Part shown: piece after piece, positions 35,584-49,547 of the stretch
Layout: every line of letters starts with the position of its first letter
Numbering within the stretch: position 1 is the first letter of the stretch
NCBI GenBank assembly: GCA_947179155.2
Contig: OX359264.1
Location: 50,107,702 to 50,171,701 of the forward strand
DNA: 64,000 bases
Source of the DNA: Hedera helix
Taxonomy: Eukaryota > Streptophyta > Magnoliopsida > Apiales > Araliaceae
Direction of reading: 5' to 3'
Position numbers and translations under genes: made by a program
The notes under the pieces: model-generated
What the model saw: only the letters and a program-made list of their open reading frames with translations
Databases searched by the model: none
Told to the model about the DNA's origin: nothing

Positions 35584-37941
35584 GACACTTTCGTCCATAC
35601 AAAACCTCAAATGAAGTCATCCTTATACTTGCTTGATAACTATTGTTGTAGGAGAATTCAATTAATGATAAATACTTGTCTAACTTCCTTTGAAGTCTAG
35701 CACACAAAGCCTCAATAAATCTTCAAGAGTCTGAATTGTCCTTTCCGATTGTCCATCTGTTTTGGGATGATAAACAGAACTAAATCGTAGTTAGGTGCCC
35801 ATAGCTTTTTGTAAACTGATCCAAAATCGTGAAGTGAATCTAGGGTCCCGATTAGAAACTATGGATACTAGAATGCCATGCATTCTCACAATCTCACTTA
35901 TGTATATATTAGCTAGACACTCTAGGGAATAGTTTTCTCGTATAGGCAAAAAATGAGCGGACTTGGTCAATCTATCTATAATAACCCAAATCGCATCCAA
36001 GCCTTGAGAAACTTTGGGAAGATTCGTCATAAAATTTATATTAATGTGTTCTCAGTTCCATTTGGGAACCTCAAGTGGTTGCAATGAACCTTTAGGCACT
36101 TGATGTTATACCTTGACACGTTGACACGTTAAACACCTCGAGACAAACTCAGCGATCTCCTTCTTCATATTGGTCCACAAAAATGTATGTCGAATGTCAC
36201 GATACATTTTGGTACTTGCAGGATGAATTGCAAATGGCGTATTATATGTTTCCATCATGATTTTATATTTCAATTCAGGGTCGTTAAGAACACAGTTCTG
36301 GATCAGTAGCTTGAGCAATTTTAACTTTATTAATTAAAGACGGTTCTACTTGTACGTGCGCGATCCTTATATGGGTCCCTGGTGACTTTAGCTCTATCTT
36401 CATCTTTTATAAATCATACAAAATGCGCTTTTGTGTTGTTAGTGTTGCATTCGTACTTTTATATGATCTTATACTCAATGCATCAACTATCACGTTCGCC
36501 TTTCTTGGGTGGTACTGGATAATGTGGTCATAATCCTTTAAAAGCTCAAGCCAACATCGTTGTCGCTATCGCATGTTGAGTTCCTTCTGGGTGAAGAAAT
36601 ACTTAAGACTTTTATAATCTGTAAAGATCTCCATTTTTTCCTTGTACAAGTAGGGTAATTTTTCTCATAATCTTTGTGTTGTCGAGAGGCGTAAATTATA
36701 ACTTTCCCGTGTTGCATAAGAACGCATCCTAGACCACTACTTGAAGCATCGTTGTAGATAACAAATCCTCCTGGTCCTAATGGTATAGTCAGAACAGGGG
36801 CTGAAATGAGTCTCCTCTTGAGTTCTTGAAAGCTTTTCTCGCATTCCTTATTCCATTCAAATTTTATATTTTTTTCGAGTCAACTGAGTTAGTGGAGTGG
36901 CAATTTGAGAAAAACCTTATACAAATCTCCGATAATAATCAGCTAGACCCAGAAAACTTCGTACTTCGGTTACTGTCTTAGGTTGCTCCCAGTTTAAAAT
37001 TGCTTCAATCTTCGCGGGATCAATCGATATTTCTTGTTTAGAAATCATATGCCCAAGGAATGTTACTTCCTCAAGCCAGAACTTTCATTTCTTCAACTTA
37101 GCATATAACTTATTTTCACGTAACTTTTAGAGTATTAATCGCAAGTGTTGTTCATGATCCTCACGACTCTTGGAGTATATGAGGATATCATTAATAAAGA
37201 CAACCACAAAATGATCCAAATATTCTTTGAGTATTCGATTCATCATAAACATGAAGGCTGCAAGAGTATTAGTTAGTCCAAAAGGCATGACTAAGAACTC
37301 GTAATGCTCATAACGAGTTCTGAAGGCAGTCTTTGAAACGTCATCAGCTTTAACCTTCAACTGATGATAACCAGATCGGAGATCGATCTTTGAAAAATAC
37401 TGAGGACCTTGTAATTGATCAAAGAAGTTATCAATTCGAGGTAACTGATACTTATTCTTGATGGTGACATGATTCAACTCTCGATAGTCAATGCACAATC
37501 TCATACTTCTATCCTTCTTCTTTACAAATAGAACAGTGGCACCCCAAGGTGACGTATTTGGTCGTATGAAATCGGTATATAGGAGTTACTGAAGTTGGAC
37601 TTTCAACTCTTGAAGTTCTATGGGAGCCATTCGGTATGGGGCTTTAGAAATAGATTTAGTACCGGGTTCAATATCAATACAGAATTTAATTTCGCGGTCT
37701 AGGGGTAGGCCAAGAAGTTCTTCAGGAAATACATCAGGGAATTCATTAACAATAGGAATATTGTTCAAGTTTACTGAGTTTTTATTTAGATCAGTGATAT
37801 GAGCTAGGAAGGCTTGACATCCGTTTTTTAATAAACGAATGACTTTATGGCTAGAAATAACGGTTACAGATTTCAAAGATTTGGTTGCTTGAATTTGCAT
37901 GATAGGTTGGTCAGGAATATGAAAGCTAATGAGCTTATGGA
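35584..37941 (-). pseudogene. T1 pol, middle part (PR end, RT, RNaseH, IN)
   Basis: Reading leftward from 37941: the end of protease and the linker with 'NEFPDVFPEEL' (about 37940-37586), then reverse transcriptase (37504-37127). In the latter the catalytic FIDD box reads FIND, so the first catalytic Asp is Asn. A frameshifted RNase H follows (about 37120-36400), then the integrase HHCC zinc finger region (36318-36106) and part of the D-D-E core with 'SNRDPRF' in place of SDRDPRF (36030-35791), so the second catalytic Asp is Asn. Both changes are G-to-A on the coding strand. It is interrupted by LTR-B copies on both sides. The relative of E is clear; function is lost. Confidence 0.85.
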
Positions 37942-40900
37942 TGTGACGCCCCCAAATTCGGGTTCCAAATACCCGGATCTGGTCATCACGATCCAATACA
38001 AACATTCACCTCTAAACAACATACAATAACTAAATGCGGAATAATAAACATATGTTGTTCATTCAAAAGGTGTTACTAGTCCCAAGATACGATAACCTTA
38101 CACAAAAGTACACAAATACCCTTAATAAAGTACTTAGGGTTTATATTACATAACAATTAATTTAATTAACTACAAGGCTGCATCTCGAAGTCTATCACTT
38201 CATCTTTCCTTTACCCTTGTTCTTTCCCGAAGTCTCAGGTTGCACTGCAATAAGGTTTCATGATATAGCAAGAGTGAGCAACTAGTTTGCTTAACAAGTT
38301 TAAATAACAACAAGGAACAATATATCACGAATGAAAAGGAATAGCTGAACAATTCAATAATGTGAATAACATAAGCAGGAATAATAATTTGCTTTTAAAA
38401 TTAGGATAGTCAAATAGACTATGAACTATAACTATCCACTGGAGTCAATAGCAGATTGACCCAATGGTTACTACCAGAAATATGTACCCGAGGGGATCAG
38501 CCTCAGTACAATATGTGTATGCATAACATTTAATTTTCGTATTTTTGTACCTGATATTAGATACATGGTACTCCCCTATAGTAAATGGGTGTTCATAATA
38601 GTCTAAGAATCCGCATCTTCAATGATTTGGATAGCTTTTAAAATCTTTAACATAAATGTCTAGCCGAACAATGGCTTAGACCTACTTTGAACAGTTCTTT
38701 AAACAATAGAACAATAATTAAGTACAAGTCAATGACTGTACGATATCCTGTACGATATCAAGTGCAATAAGTGCGAATAACAACAATATCGATGTGGAAT
38801 AATTGTAAATTAATTAAACCACTCAAAGCATGCTTGAAAATAACAGTTCAAGCTTAGATAAATAATTTGCTCAATGAAATGAGTTTAGAGATAATGAACT
38901 TGCCTGTCTGCTCAGCTACAATAAATGTCTAGCTTTAACTAACTGGCTTTGAAAGACCTAATATTAATAAAGTTGGTCTAATAATTAGTGCGGCGTATTT
39001 GCACAACTATACGCTCACTAAGGTACTTATTTATCATATAAGTACTAACACATAATTTACATTAGTCGAAATAATATTATGAACCTTATAGACCCTCAAT
39101 CAAATTAGGTTAATAATTTAATAAGTTAGAAAATATTTTTCTTAAGCATTGGACACTTATTAAACTCTTAAACAACTTATTACCATTGTTTAATTAAAGC
39201 ATAATTGAATTCAATTTATTTTATTAACTCAATCTCTATTTAATTACTATTTAATCTTGATTAAATAGAAATTAATTAATTCACTCTAGTTATTATTTAA
39301 AATAAATAATAACTAATTGTACTTACTTATTATTTAATAATAATTAAATAATAAAAAATTATTGATTTAATTTTAACCTTCTTTAATTTAATATTAATCA
39401 ACTAATAATTAATTAATTAATTAACCTCACTTATTATTTAATTTAAGGAAATTAAATAATAGTTTACTAATTTTAATCCTCTTTAATTATTATTTAATGC
39501 TTAAATAATAATTAATTATTTAATTAATTTTAATTATTATTTAAGGTTAAAGAATAATCAATTCATCCTTATTTATTATTTAAATTAAATAATAAATTAT
39601 TATTCTAATAACTTAATTTCCATTAATCGTTATTTAATGCTAATTAAATAATAATTAATTACTTAATTATCCTTATTTATTATTTAATAATATTTAAAAA
39701 ATAAATAATTAATTTATAAATTTTTATCTCTCTTTAATTATTATTTAATAGGAATTAAATAATAATTTGCTAATTTATCACCTTTATTTATTATTAGCAT
39801 TTTAAATAATAAATAATAAATTTATTTCAGTTAATCATGATTTAGCTAACTAGATTAATATTTAAAATATTTAAATATAAAACTTAATGAAAAATATCCT
39901 CCCCAATACCATTTTTGTATTATTATTATTTTTTTTATAATTTTAAATTAGTTTTCAAATATTTAAATTAATTAAAATTAACCCGAATGACATTTCTGTA
40001 GATAAGTTGAAAACTGATCTGAGGGCAAAATGGTAATTTCGCCAAGAAAAACACGGAGGGGTAGTTTAGTAATTTCGCTGGAAACTGTGCTCGCGCATTG
40101 CGCGCGTTAAGCCGTAAGCAGGCCCAAAACAGTGTCGTTTTAGGGACACTGCTGTTGGCTTCCGCGCGTACGCGCGAAGTAACTTTTCTTATGCTAAACG
40201 ACGCCGTTTTGTCTCCGCGTCCGACAGCCAAAAAGGCCTGCGCGCATTGCATGGAAAACCCTTCTCTTTTTTTTCTAAGCAGAACGTGAAGAGTACCGGC
40301 AATACACTACCAAATAAAAATTATACCTTCAAGTAAGTTCTTAATCTCTCAATAAAAATCCAAAAAATTTACCAAACACTTAATATCAATTTATAACATG
40401 AAAATTTAATTTTTCATGATTTAATATCATTCTCTTTTTATAAAAAAATTTTACATCACATAAACTACCACAAATCATAACTTTTTGTGTATAACTCCAT
40501 TTTGAGTGATTCAAACTTTGTTTTTCTCATGATTTAATGTTTTATAATATTAGAACATTAAACCTAAGGTTTATAAAAATATTTTTGGTCATAAATTTTA
40601 AGACTTGTTTATACACTACTAAACACATATTTTAGCATATAAAATATACCAAAATACAAACCAAGCATATTAAACTCAAGCATGCCATAAATATTATCAC
40701 TACACATTATTAACTATATTAACATATTTATACACACATGTTAGTTTATTTAATTTAAAAACAAAAATTAGATTTAGAATAACCATTACCTTGATTTAAT
40801 GGCTATTCTCTTTTTTCTTCCAAAATAGGTGGTGAATCTTGAAGACATAAACCAAGAACTCCTTCTCTTCTCTTAGTATTTTGCTCTCAATATTTTCTCA

Positions 40901-41844
40901 CACTCTCAAATGCTCTCTAGCTCTCTCTTTTGGACTTGGAGAAAATAATGAAGTGAAATATACCAATTTCAAGTATACTTGCAAATTATTAGATACACAT
41001 AATGTATCTAATAATTTAGACCATACCCCTAGATGACAACTTACACAAGGAATGGCTAAATGACACATTAGGTGAAAAGAGAGATGATCCAAGTACTTGA
41101 AAAATCAAACAAGCAATCCATTAATTAAATAAATAAAAAATAAATTAAAATAAAAACAAAAATCACTTTTTGTCTCTCACCACCAAGCTTGCTCGGCTGA
41201 CTTCTTTTTCTTGTCCCAAAATCATAGTCACTTGCTTACTTTTAAATAATTAATAGTTATATAATTGTTTTTCCAAATGGGTCAAGTATTGGGTTTTATT
41301 TAAAATACCAATTTGGCTCCTATTAAATTGTTTCGGCTACTAATTTGTCAAATTTTACTATTCTTCACTTGGGCTACTAATTGGCCCATGTTGGGCTAAT
41401 TTAATAATTTACACATTAATTATTCAATCCATGATTAAATAAATAATTAGATTGAATAAATAATTAAATATTTTAACCCATTAGTATTAAATTACTAAAT
41501 GGACTAATAAATATTATTATTAATATTTCACATTATTTATATTAATTAATAATCATATTAATTAATTTATTATATTTAATTAACTCATTATATTCAATTT
41601 AATTAAATATTTAATTAATAGGAAACTTATCAATTATTTTGATATTAAAACTTTAGGGTTTGTTTACTAATTTAATAACATATTAGTAACCCCCTTTAAT
41701 TAATTCTAGTAATTAAATACATAATCATTTAATCACGTAATTAATTAATCACATAAAAAGATTTAAATAATCTTGTAAAACTAACTCGTTGGAAATTAAA
41801 TTAATAATTTAATTAATAATGACGTGAAATTCTAGGACATTACA
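37942..41844 (-). repeat. LTR-B copy 2 (solo LTR, 3.9 kb)
   Basis: It runs from TGTGACGCCCCC to ...GGACATTACA and is flanked by ATGGA at 37937-37941 and 41845-41849. Removing it with one duplication restores the T1 frame '...KIDYFHKLISFHIP...' exactly. No coding domain lies inside. It contains the A/T-only block (about 39230-39830) and GCGCATTGCGCG / AAACGACGCCGTTT motifs (40092-40254). A run of 'ctctctagctctctctttt' lies near 40914. Confidence 0.9.
39230..39830. repeat. A/T-only palindromic block of LTR-B copy 2
   Basis: Same type of alternating 'ttattatttaa' / 'ttaaataataa' words as in copies 1 and 3. Confidence 0.7.
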
Positions 41845-43543
41845 ATGGAAGTAATCAATTTTAGCATAATGGGTAGTCAACCAATCAATTCTTAAAATTA
41901 CATCAAACTCATGCATTTTCAAAGAGATAAGGTCAACAGGTAGGGTAAGGTTATTGATTTGAACCAAACAAGATTTATAAACAATAGATGTGATGGCTAT
42001 TTCCCTTAATGAATTTTCAACACATAAGTTAAAGTCTAAATTTTTATGAATCAAATTTAAACGTTGAGCACATGCCTGTGAGATAAAAGAGTGGGCAGAA
42101 TCAGTATCTAATAGGGCATAGACTTCACAAGAGTTTATGAATAACTTACCGGTTATCACCTCGTTCAGATTCCGCACCTTTTGAGACGTTATAACAAAAG
42201 CTCTTCCCTGGACTATAGATTTTCCTTGTCTGTGCTAGCCTTTGGAGCCATCATCGCTGCTGGACTTGATTTTGTAACAGGACAAAATCGAGCAATATGA
42301 CATTCTTTCTCACAATTATAACAAGACTTGGATTGTTAAGTACAGTTTGGGCTGATGCGACCCTCCTGACCACACTTGTAGTATTTTACGGGTGGTCGAT
42401 CTCCTCCTCTTGAAACTATTACCGGTGCTGATGTTGGTGATGGTGCTTTTCCGTGATCGTTGTGGGATCTATTTATCTTGAAATTGTTCCCACTTATTTC
42501 TCCCTTTCTGTTATCTGGACCAAAATTACCACCGAAGTGGTTATTATTTCTGAAATGTTGATTGCCGCCTCTACGGTTCTTGTTCCGGTAATTATTTTTG
42601 TTATTTCTTCCTCTTGGTTGGTCATTGGCTCTTGGTTGTAATATTTCATCTTCTTGTTCGACCCTTTGAGCCATATCCACTACATCTGAATATAGACAAA
42701 GTTTGTGAGGGATGAGGTGTCAGCGAATTTTAGGTCTCAAGCCTCGTAAGAATATGCGAGCCATTCGGGCTACATCATCCACCAAACGTGGCGCGAATCT
42801 GGATAACTCCGTAAACTTGGCTTCGTATTGAGAAACAGTCATGTTCCCTTGTTCTAGTTTAATAAATTCCACTTCTTTCATATGGTGGAAACTTTCTGGA
42901 AAATACTGTTCATTAAACAAATCCTGAAACTCTGTCTAAGACATCTCAAGTGCTGAATGATGGGTACGTTTTATCGATTCCCACTAATGGTCTGCTTCTC
43001 CTCTTAGCATGAAGGTAGCAAATGGGACTTTATGATCATCAGTGTAGCGCAGTACATCAAATATCTTTGTCATTTGCTTAAGCTATGCTTTTGCCTTAAG
43101 TGGGTCCGGCTTCCCGAAAAATTCGGGTGGTCCCAACTCTTTAAACTGCTTCACAGTGACCATCATCGAATTATCAGCATTTCCACCTGTGGCAGTTCCC
43201 CTCGCTTGATTTTGCATGAATTGCATAAAGTTTCTAAAGAAACTGTCATAATTCACATGGCCACCAGCATTATTTTCGGAAGCTGCAAGAGGATTATTTG
43301 TAACCTCCTGCTTTTTGCGGCATAATTCATTCATTGGTTTTCAGATGCAATTCTGAAATGTGGTCACAAAACAAAGGTTAATTTAAACAAACTGACTTGT
43401 CACTTTTTGTCGCTTCATTCAAGCCAACTAGTAAAATTTAACTTAGGTAGGATACACTAGCGAAGTATTCTAATCGTCTCTCCCCTCTTAGTTTTAATCC
43501 TAGATCTTCATGTAAGATCATATCTCTAACCACCGATACTAAT
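41845..43543 (-). pseudogene. T1 gag and protease start
   Basis: Reading leftward: gag N-terminus (43334-43083), gag core (about 43080-42720), zinc-knuckle region (42680-42336), protease start (42177-41845). The frame is broken at several points, for example a TAG that replaces a Trp codon near 43081. The first zinc knuckle has lost its first Cys (Tyr) and its His (Arg). The protease motif reads LLDTDS instead of LLDTGS. A degenerate primer-binding site lies against the LTR at about 43530-43543. Confidence 0.85.
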
Positions 43544-45908
43544 TGTGATGCCCCTAAATCAGGCCCACACCACCTAATTTGAGTCGTCAAAAAATTACAA
43601 CAAAATTATTATAATATACTGTTTAGTACCCAATAATACACAAATAAGTCTTCACAATTATTACTATTCTACAATACAGTAAAGACTACTATAACAACTA
43701 TCTCGGATCGCTACTCCATTTCTCATTCTTCCCCGCTAGTTCCGGCTACGCTCTCATTTCCTGAACAATTAAACAAAAAGGAAAAGGTGAACTCAAATAG
43801 CCTAGTAAGGAATATCATGACTAAGATAATGAAAAATGAATTATTCTTAGCCTTCAACAGTTGAGTTCTTAATCGAATATAATAGACAACAAGTTTTAAA
43901 TCAACAACTGCAGTTGAGTTGTTAATAGAGATTAATAAACAGCAAGATTTAAATAAAAAAAATAGCAGTTAAATTCTTAAACAAAGTTCAACTACGGTGA
44001 AACAACCACCATTAAGAGAATCAAGCAGATCATGTCTACTAGCGTCTTTTTAAAAAAAAATTATCATTAACTTTTATCATCTGAAACATCACTGGCCATG
44101 ATCATGCCAAACAACAGTTCTTCTTTACCCCCGACCAAATAGAACATTCATCACGTGTCCTTGTCATCCGACCAAAGACACCCAACAATTATATCGCATT
44201 TATCCTATATCGCCTTTAACTTATCCTATGTGCCCCAAGCCACAGATATTCAAAACAACCTGATACTTGATAATTGAAATAACAACAGAGATATAAATAA
44301 TGAACAAAAAAAACAGGATAAACAATAACATTAGGAGTTAGCAAATTTTACTTTGTCCATATTCAAATAATGTCCAAATTATCAACATGATGTAGAGAAA
44401 AAGGTGTCCAAGTCCAGTAGTAATGTCCAAGATCCACAAGGAAGAAGTTCAACGGTAAGGTTTACAATACAAGGAATTAGTCCAAAATGTTCACAGTTCA
44501 AATAAATGTCCACAGTTGAAAAGTTCAAGGTCCATAAGTTCACAGTTCAAACATGACGATGAAAATTTAATAAGAATGTTCTTATCAAAGGGTATCAGAT
44601 GAAGTACAAACTATTAAGTGAATATTAATGAATTATTAATTCAAGAATTTTCATCGTTTAATAATATTATAGGTACAAATGAGATACTTTCTTACCGTAG
44701 TAAGTTTAAGTGATAGAAGATGAAAAAGATGATATCCCTTACAAGTAAGAAAGAAAATGATATCCTTTTATGATAATGAAAAGAATGATGCCCCTTACCG
44801 TAATAAGTTTAAGAGTTTGAAATAAAATGATATCCCTTACTTTATCTCGTGACTAAATACAGCTTTTATGAGGTTGATCAACCTATATGTATATTCATAA
44901 TTTAATTAATAAGTAACACATACAAATTTTATGTATATAAAATCATCAAAGTGACTATATAGTATAAATATACTTCAAAATAGTTTTTAAAGAAAAAAAA
45001 AATTCAAAGTAAAATCTTTCAAATAAAGTTTTTCAAAATAAATCTTATAATAGAAGAGTCTTCTAAAGGAAGAGTTGTAAACTGATGTATGTGAGTGTTT
45101 ATATAACTTTTATAAAAAAAACTTACTTGAATAATACTCGTACCCTTCCAGATCTTCAAAGCTTAATATATTGAGTAAGGAATATATGAAACTCCTTATG
45201 CTAAGCCCCATATTTATAGCCAGGGCCTAACCAACTTTTTCACACACACATTACACGTTTTAATCTTCATCTTTTAATCTAAACCATTCATCAACCAACA
45301 CACGTTTCACACTTTAATTTGCACCGTTCTTTTACTAACACACGTTTCACGCCTACATGCGTTACACATTTACACGCGTTACACATTTACGTGTCTTACA
45401 CATTTACGCGTGTTACACATTTTTATATTATTTTATTGATTTAATATCTCAATTATTAAACATACAGTATTTTTCAAATAATAAATTTGTCTAATTGTTT
45501 AATACCCGTGACTACTCCTGTAACAATTATTGGCCCAATAATGCAAGATGTTGTACATTATGATAAATATTGATTCAATAATATGAAACACTGTGCAATT
45601 AATAATGTAAAATATTATGTAATGACAATTATTGATTCAATAATATAAAATGATGTGTAATGACAATTATTGGTTTAATAATGCAAAATACTGTGTAATA
45701 ACAATTATTGAAGAAATACTGTGCAATAGTCACTTTATCAATTCAATAATTGTGTAATATCGTGTGCTGCTGTAAAATATCATATGTTACCATACTTTTA
45801 TCACTGGGTATTTTAACAGTTAAAAGTGATAATACCGTTGACCATTTTTATTTAAAAAGGTTACTGTTATCATTTTCTACATCCGACAATATTTCGTTGT
45901 GGAGTCCA
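43544..45908 (-). repeat. T1 5' LTR, distal part
   Basis: It begins TGTGATGCCCC (reverse of the LTR 3' end) and is collinear with 7683-9952. It contains the reverse TATA word near 45207 and the tandem 'caataattgt' units near 45520-45740. It is interrupted at 45908 by LTR-B copy 3, with target duplication GTCCA. Confidence 0.9.
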
Positions 45909-48900
45909 TGTAAGGATCTAAAAATTCTGTAACACTGTTTATGAATTGTAAACCCTAATTTCAATCCAAACCCTAGTTTTGGGATAATATGGATGGTAGG
46001 AGATATTCAAAGTTTATTTGTGACATAATTAATATTAGGGCTAATATTGGTATTGATTTAAATAAAAACCTAATATAAATTAATGTGAAAATTAAATTGA
46101 AACCCTAATCAATAATCCAATTATATTAATTGCCTAACAAATTTAATTGGATTATGTGTTATTAATGATATATTTTATTAAGGATCAAGTAATTTAATTA
46201 ACGATTCAATCAAGCCAAATACCTAGCCCATTGGATTATTTAATGCAAGACCCAAACATTTAAATTATTTGTGTCCAATTGGAGTGTGACCAAGGCCCAA
46301 GAAAATGATTCAATTATAACCCAAATGTTGGTGTTGGTGATTGTATATATATGTATCATTATATATATATTTTACTAACACATTTAGGCATTAAAAGAAA
46401 AGGAAAAATAAAGTAAAACTTTAACCCTTTTGCCCTCAGATTTCCAGCAGCTTTGTAAGGGATTTAGGGGCTGATTTTGTTCAGTTTTTAGAGGCTCAAG
46501 GTGTGGGTAGAAGCAAGGAAAATAGGGGGGCTTGTGTAAGAAAGCTAGGATGACTATTGATGTGTATACTTACATAACATGTAAGTATACAACATCTAAT
46601 AACACCACATTACTCTTTATCCCTCTCTCATTTTCAGTATATTCTCATTTCATTAGTCATATTGCTTCCAAGTTGCTAGAGAGAAAAAATAGAAAGAAAG
46701 GGAGAAAGATTGAGAGAAGGAGAATCTTAAAAAGGGATAAACCCTAGCTCTTCAAGGAGAGATCACCTAGTTAACAAGATAAATCATCCAAGCTTGGCGA
46801 AGTTTTTAGCAAGGAGAAGAAAAGATATTAGAAGGTTTAAAAGTTTTCAAACCCTTGTTTTATTTTTCACGTTTGTGTTCTAAGTGCTTGAAGTGGTTTT
46901 GATGGTCAAAAATCCATTTTGATGGTTCAAAGCTAATTTCAAAGCTCTAGATGTTTAAAACCATGCTAGATGTGTTAATATATGGTTTGGTGGTTTAATA
47001 TATATGTTTAAATGCTTAGATGATAAAAAGGTTTATCAAAAAGCATGAAAATAATTTTTACCGACGGAACCTTAATCGAAGGTGTGGTTCGGGGTTTTAT
47101 ATTTTGAAACCTATAAGTTGTATGTGTGATTTATTTCTTCATATGCTAGGTATGTAAGTTAAGAATAAAACCTAGTTGGAATCATATAAAAAGGTTTTAA
47201 AATGAGTGAGTTATGCTTTTTGAAACCAAAGTGGTTCATTGTCAAGCCCTAATGCGCAACCACCCACTTTGTAGCTATTTTTCATAACCAATTTTTTTTT
47301 AAAAATTTGATCCAATGATGGAATATTGTAGTTTAAGAAGATACGAATCCATCGATACCAATTTGAGGTCATTTGGACTTATATTGAAGATTTTATGAAA
47401 GTTGGAATCAAATGGACAAAATTGAAAAATTTGAAAAATTCTCCCAAAATGTGTTTTTGTTTTGAAAGCCGGGGCTTTCAAATCAGTGCAATTTTGAAAG
47501 TCGGGGCTTTGATGGCAGATTTTTGAAAATGATATTTTATTATCCGGGTCAGGTCGGACGTGATATAACCAAAATGGGGCAAAATATTTAAAAATTGATA
47601 TAATTAATTTAGGACCCAAGTTAAATAATTATTTATTATTTTATATTAAATAATAAATAAAGGAAATAAAGGCCATTAATATGATTAATTATTATTTAAT
47701 TGATATTGAATAATAATTAAAGCAAATAAGAATAATAACTAATTATTTATTATTAAATAATAAATAAAGGAGGATATAAAGTTAATAAAATAATTATTCA
47801 TTATTTAATTAATAATTAAATAAGGAATAAGAATAAATTAGTTAATTAATTATTATTTAAACAATAATAAAAGGGAGATGAAGTTAATAAAATAATTATT
47901 TATTATTTACTTTATATTAAATAATAAATGGTGATAATTACTTAATTAATTATTATTTAAATAATTTTATATAATAATTAAAGAGAAATAAAGGTTAATC
48001 AAACTTAATTATTTATTTATTTAATATTAAATAAATAAAGCAAAGAGATTAAGGAAATAATAATGTAGTTAAACAATTTGCTTTAAAATTGTTTAGATTT
48101 TTATAAGTTACTAAGTGTTTAAAATACTATTAGATAATGGTATTAGCTAAATTATTATTAAATGATTAATAATAATAGCAAATAATTAAATTACTATTAA
48201 ATAATTTATAATAATGGTGAATGATTAAATTGTTATAAAATGATTAATAATAATACTAAGTGATTAACTTATTATTAAATAGTTAATAATAATAGTAGAG
48301 GATTAAATATTATTAAAAGATTAATGATATTAATAATCAATTGGGATGTTGTTAAACAATTAATAACATTGGTAAGCAAATTAAATATTATTGAATGTAG
48401 TATAATATTGTTTAATAATTAAGATATTATCCGAGTGTGATAATATTGTCGTATAAGCTACGTGTTGCTAAATAGGGAATTATGTGCTTACGTGGCATAA
48501 TGTTTAATAGTGATATATGAAATCCTATATGTGTTACTAATTGATAGATAAACCTATTTGATACTAAGTCTTTGAAGGATTGTAATTTAAGTCGTGTAAG
48601 CTGTAGACTACGACAAATGCAAGTTTCCTAACTCAGACTCGAATTATTATTTTTGAGCATGTCAAATGGTTTAATTTATCGTTAATTATTCCATGTAAAT
48701 GCCAATATTGATATTCGTACATTGATGCATTTGAAAAATATGTTCTATCACTGAACAAGTAAATTATTTAAAGTTCTTTATTTCATGAACTGTTCAACAA
48801 ATGGGTCTACGCCATTTGTTTCGGCTGGACATATAAAGTAAATATTTTAAAAGTTATTCCAAACCAGTTAATTTGTGTGGAAGTCTTGTACTGAGAAAAC

Positions 48901-49547
48901 AAACCCTAAATGGGAAATTATAAGTGTCATAGTTCGACATGGTCAGAGTTTAATGTTATGCATATGCATGTTGTATAAGAGGTTGATCTCCTCGAGTACA
49001 GTTTGATTTATAAAAGGATAATCGGAAGGTTGTTTCCTTGGAAACGTTTAGGGTCGGTTGAACCACTCAACAGTAAATAATTATTTTTCATTCCTTCGTT
49101 TGGATTTTGATTATCTTATCAGTTTTTACATTAACTTCTATAAATTGTTGAGCTTTCACTTTATTCGCAGTTATTCATGATATGTCTGTATTATTTTAAA
49201 TTTGCTGAGCATATTAGTTGCTCAATCTTGCTATATATATCATGAACTAATTGCAGTTAGGCATGAACACTCCAAGAAGGACAAAGGCAAGGGCAAGCTT
49301 TAAGAATAGTTTAAATATTTCTATTCCTGTTTTGGTAAATCACGGAACCCTGTTTATATTAATAGGATCGTCATGATGTAATTTTATTAAGGTTGAGACA
49401 TTGGGACCGTAGTAAGCCTTTTGTAATGAACAACTTATGTTTATTTATTCCACATTTAGTAATATATGTTGTTTAAGGGGTGATGTATGTATTTGATCGT
49501 GAGCACCAAATCCGAGGTATTGGTACCTGAATTTGGGGGTTGTCACG
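45909..49547 (+). repeat. LTR-B copy 3 (solo LTR, 3.6 kb, plus strand)
   Basis: It starts TGTAAGGATC and ends GGGGGTTGTCACG (CA changed to CG), flanked by GTCCA at 45904-45908 and 49548-49552. It is opposite in orientation to copies 1 and 2. Its last ~350 bases match the reverse complement of the starts of copies 1 and 2 (for example 'atcatgaactaattgcagtt' near 49242). A/T-only block at about 47620-48420. No coding domain found. Confidence 0.88.
47620..48420. repeat. A/T-only palindromic block of LTR-B copy 3
   Basis: Alternating 'attatttattattt' and 'aaataataaataaagga' words, slightly more G/A-rich than in copies 1 and 2. Confidence 0.7.

Noticed and set aside
47299..47619. 106-residue minus-strand ORF inside LTR-B copy 3
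   Set aside because: It lies in LTR sequence, has no domain, and is not conserved in the other LTR-B copies.
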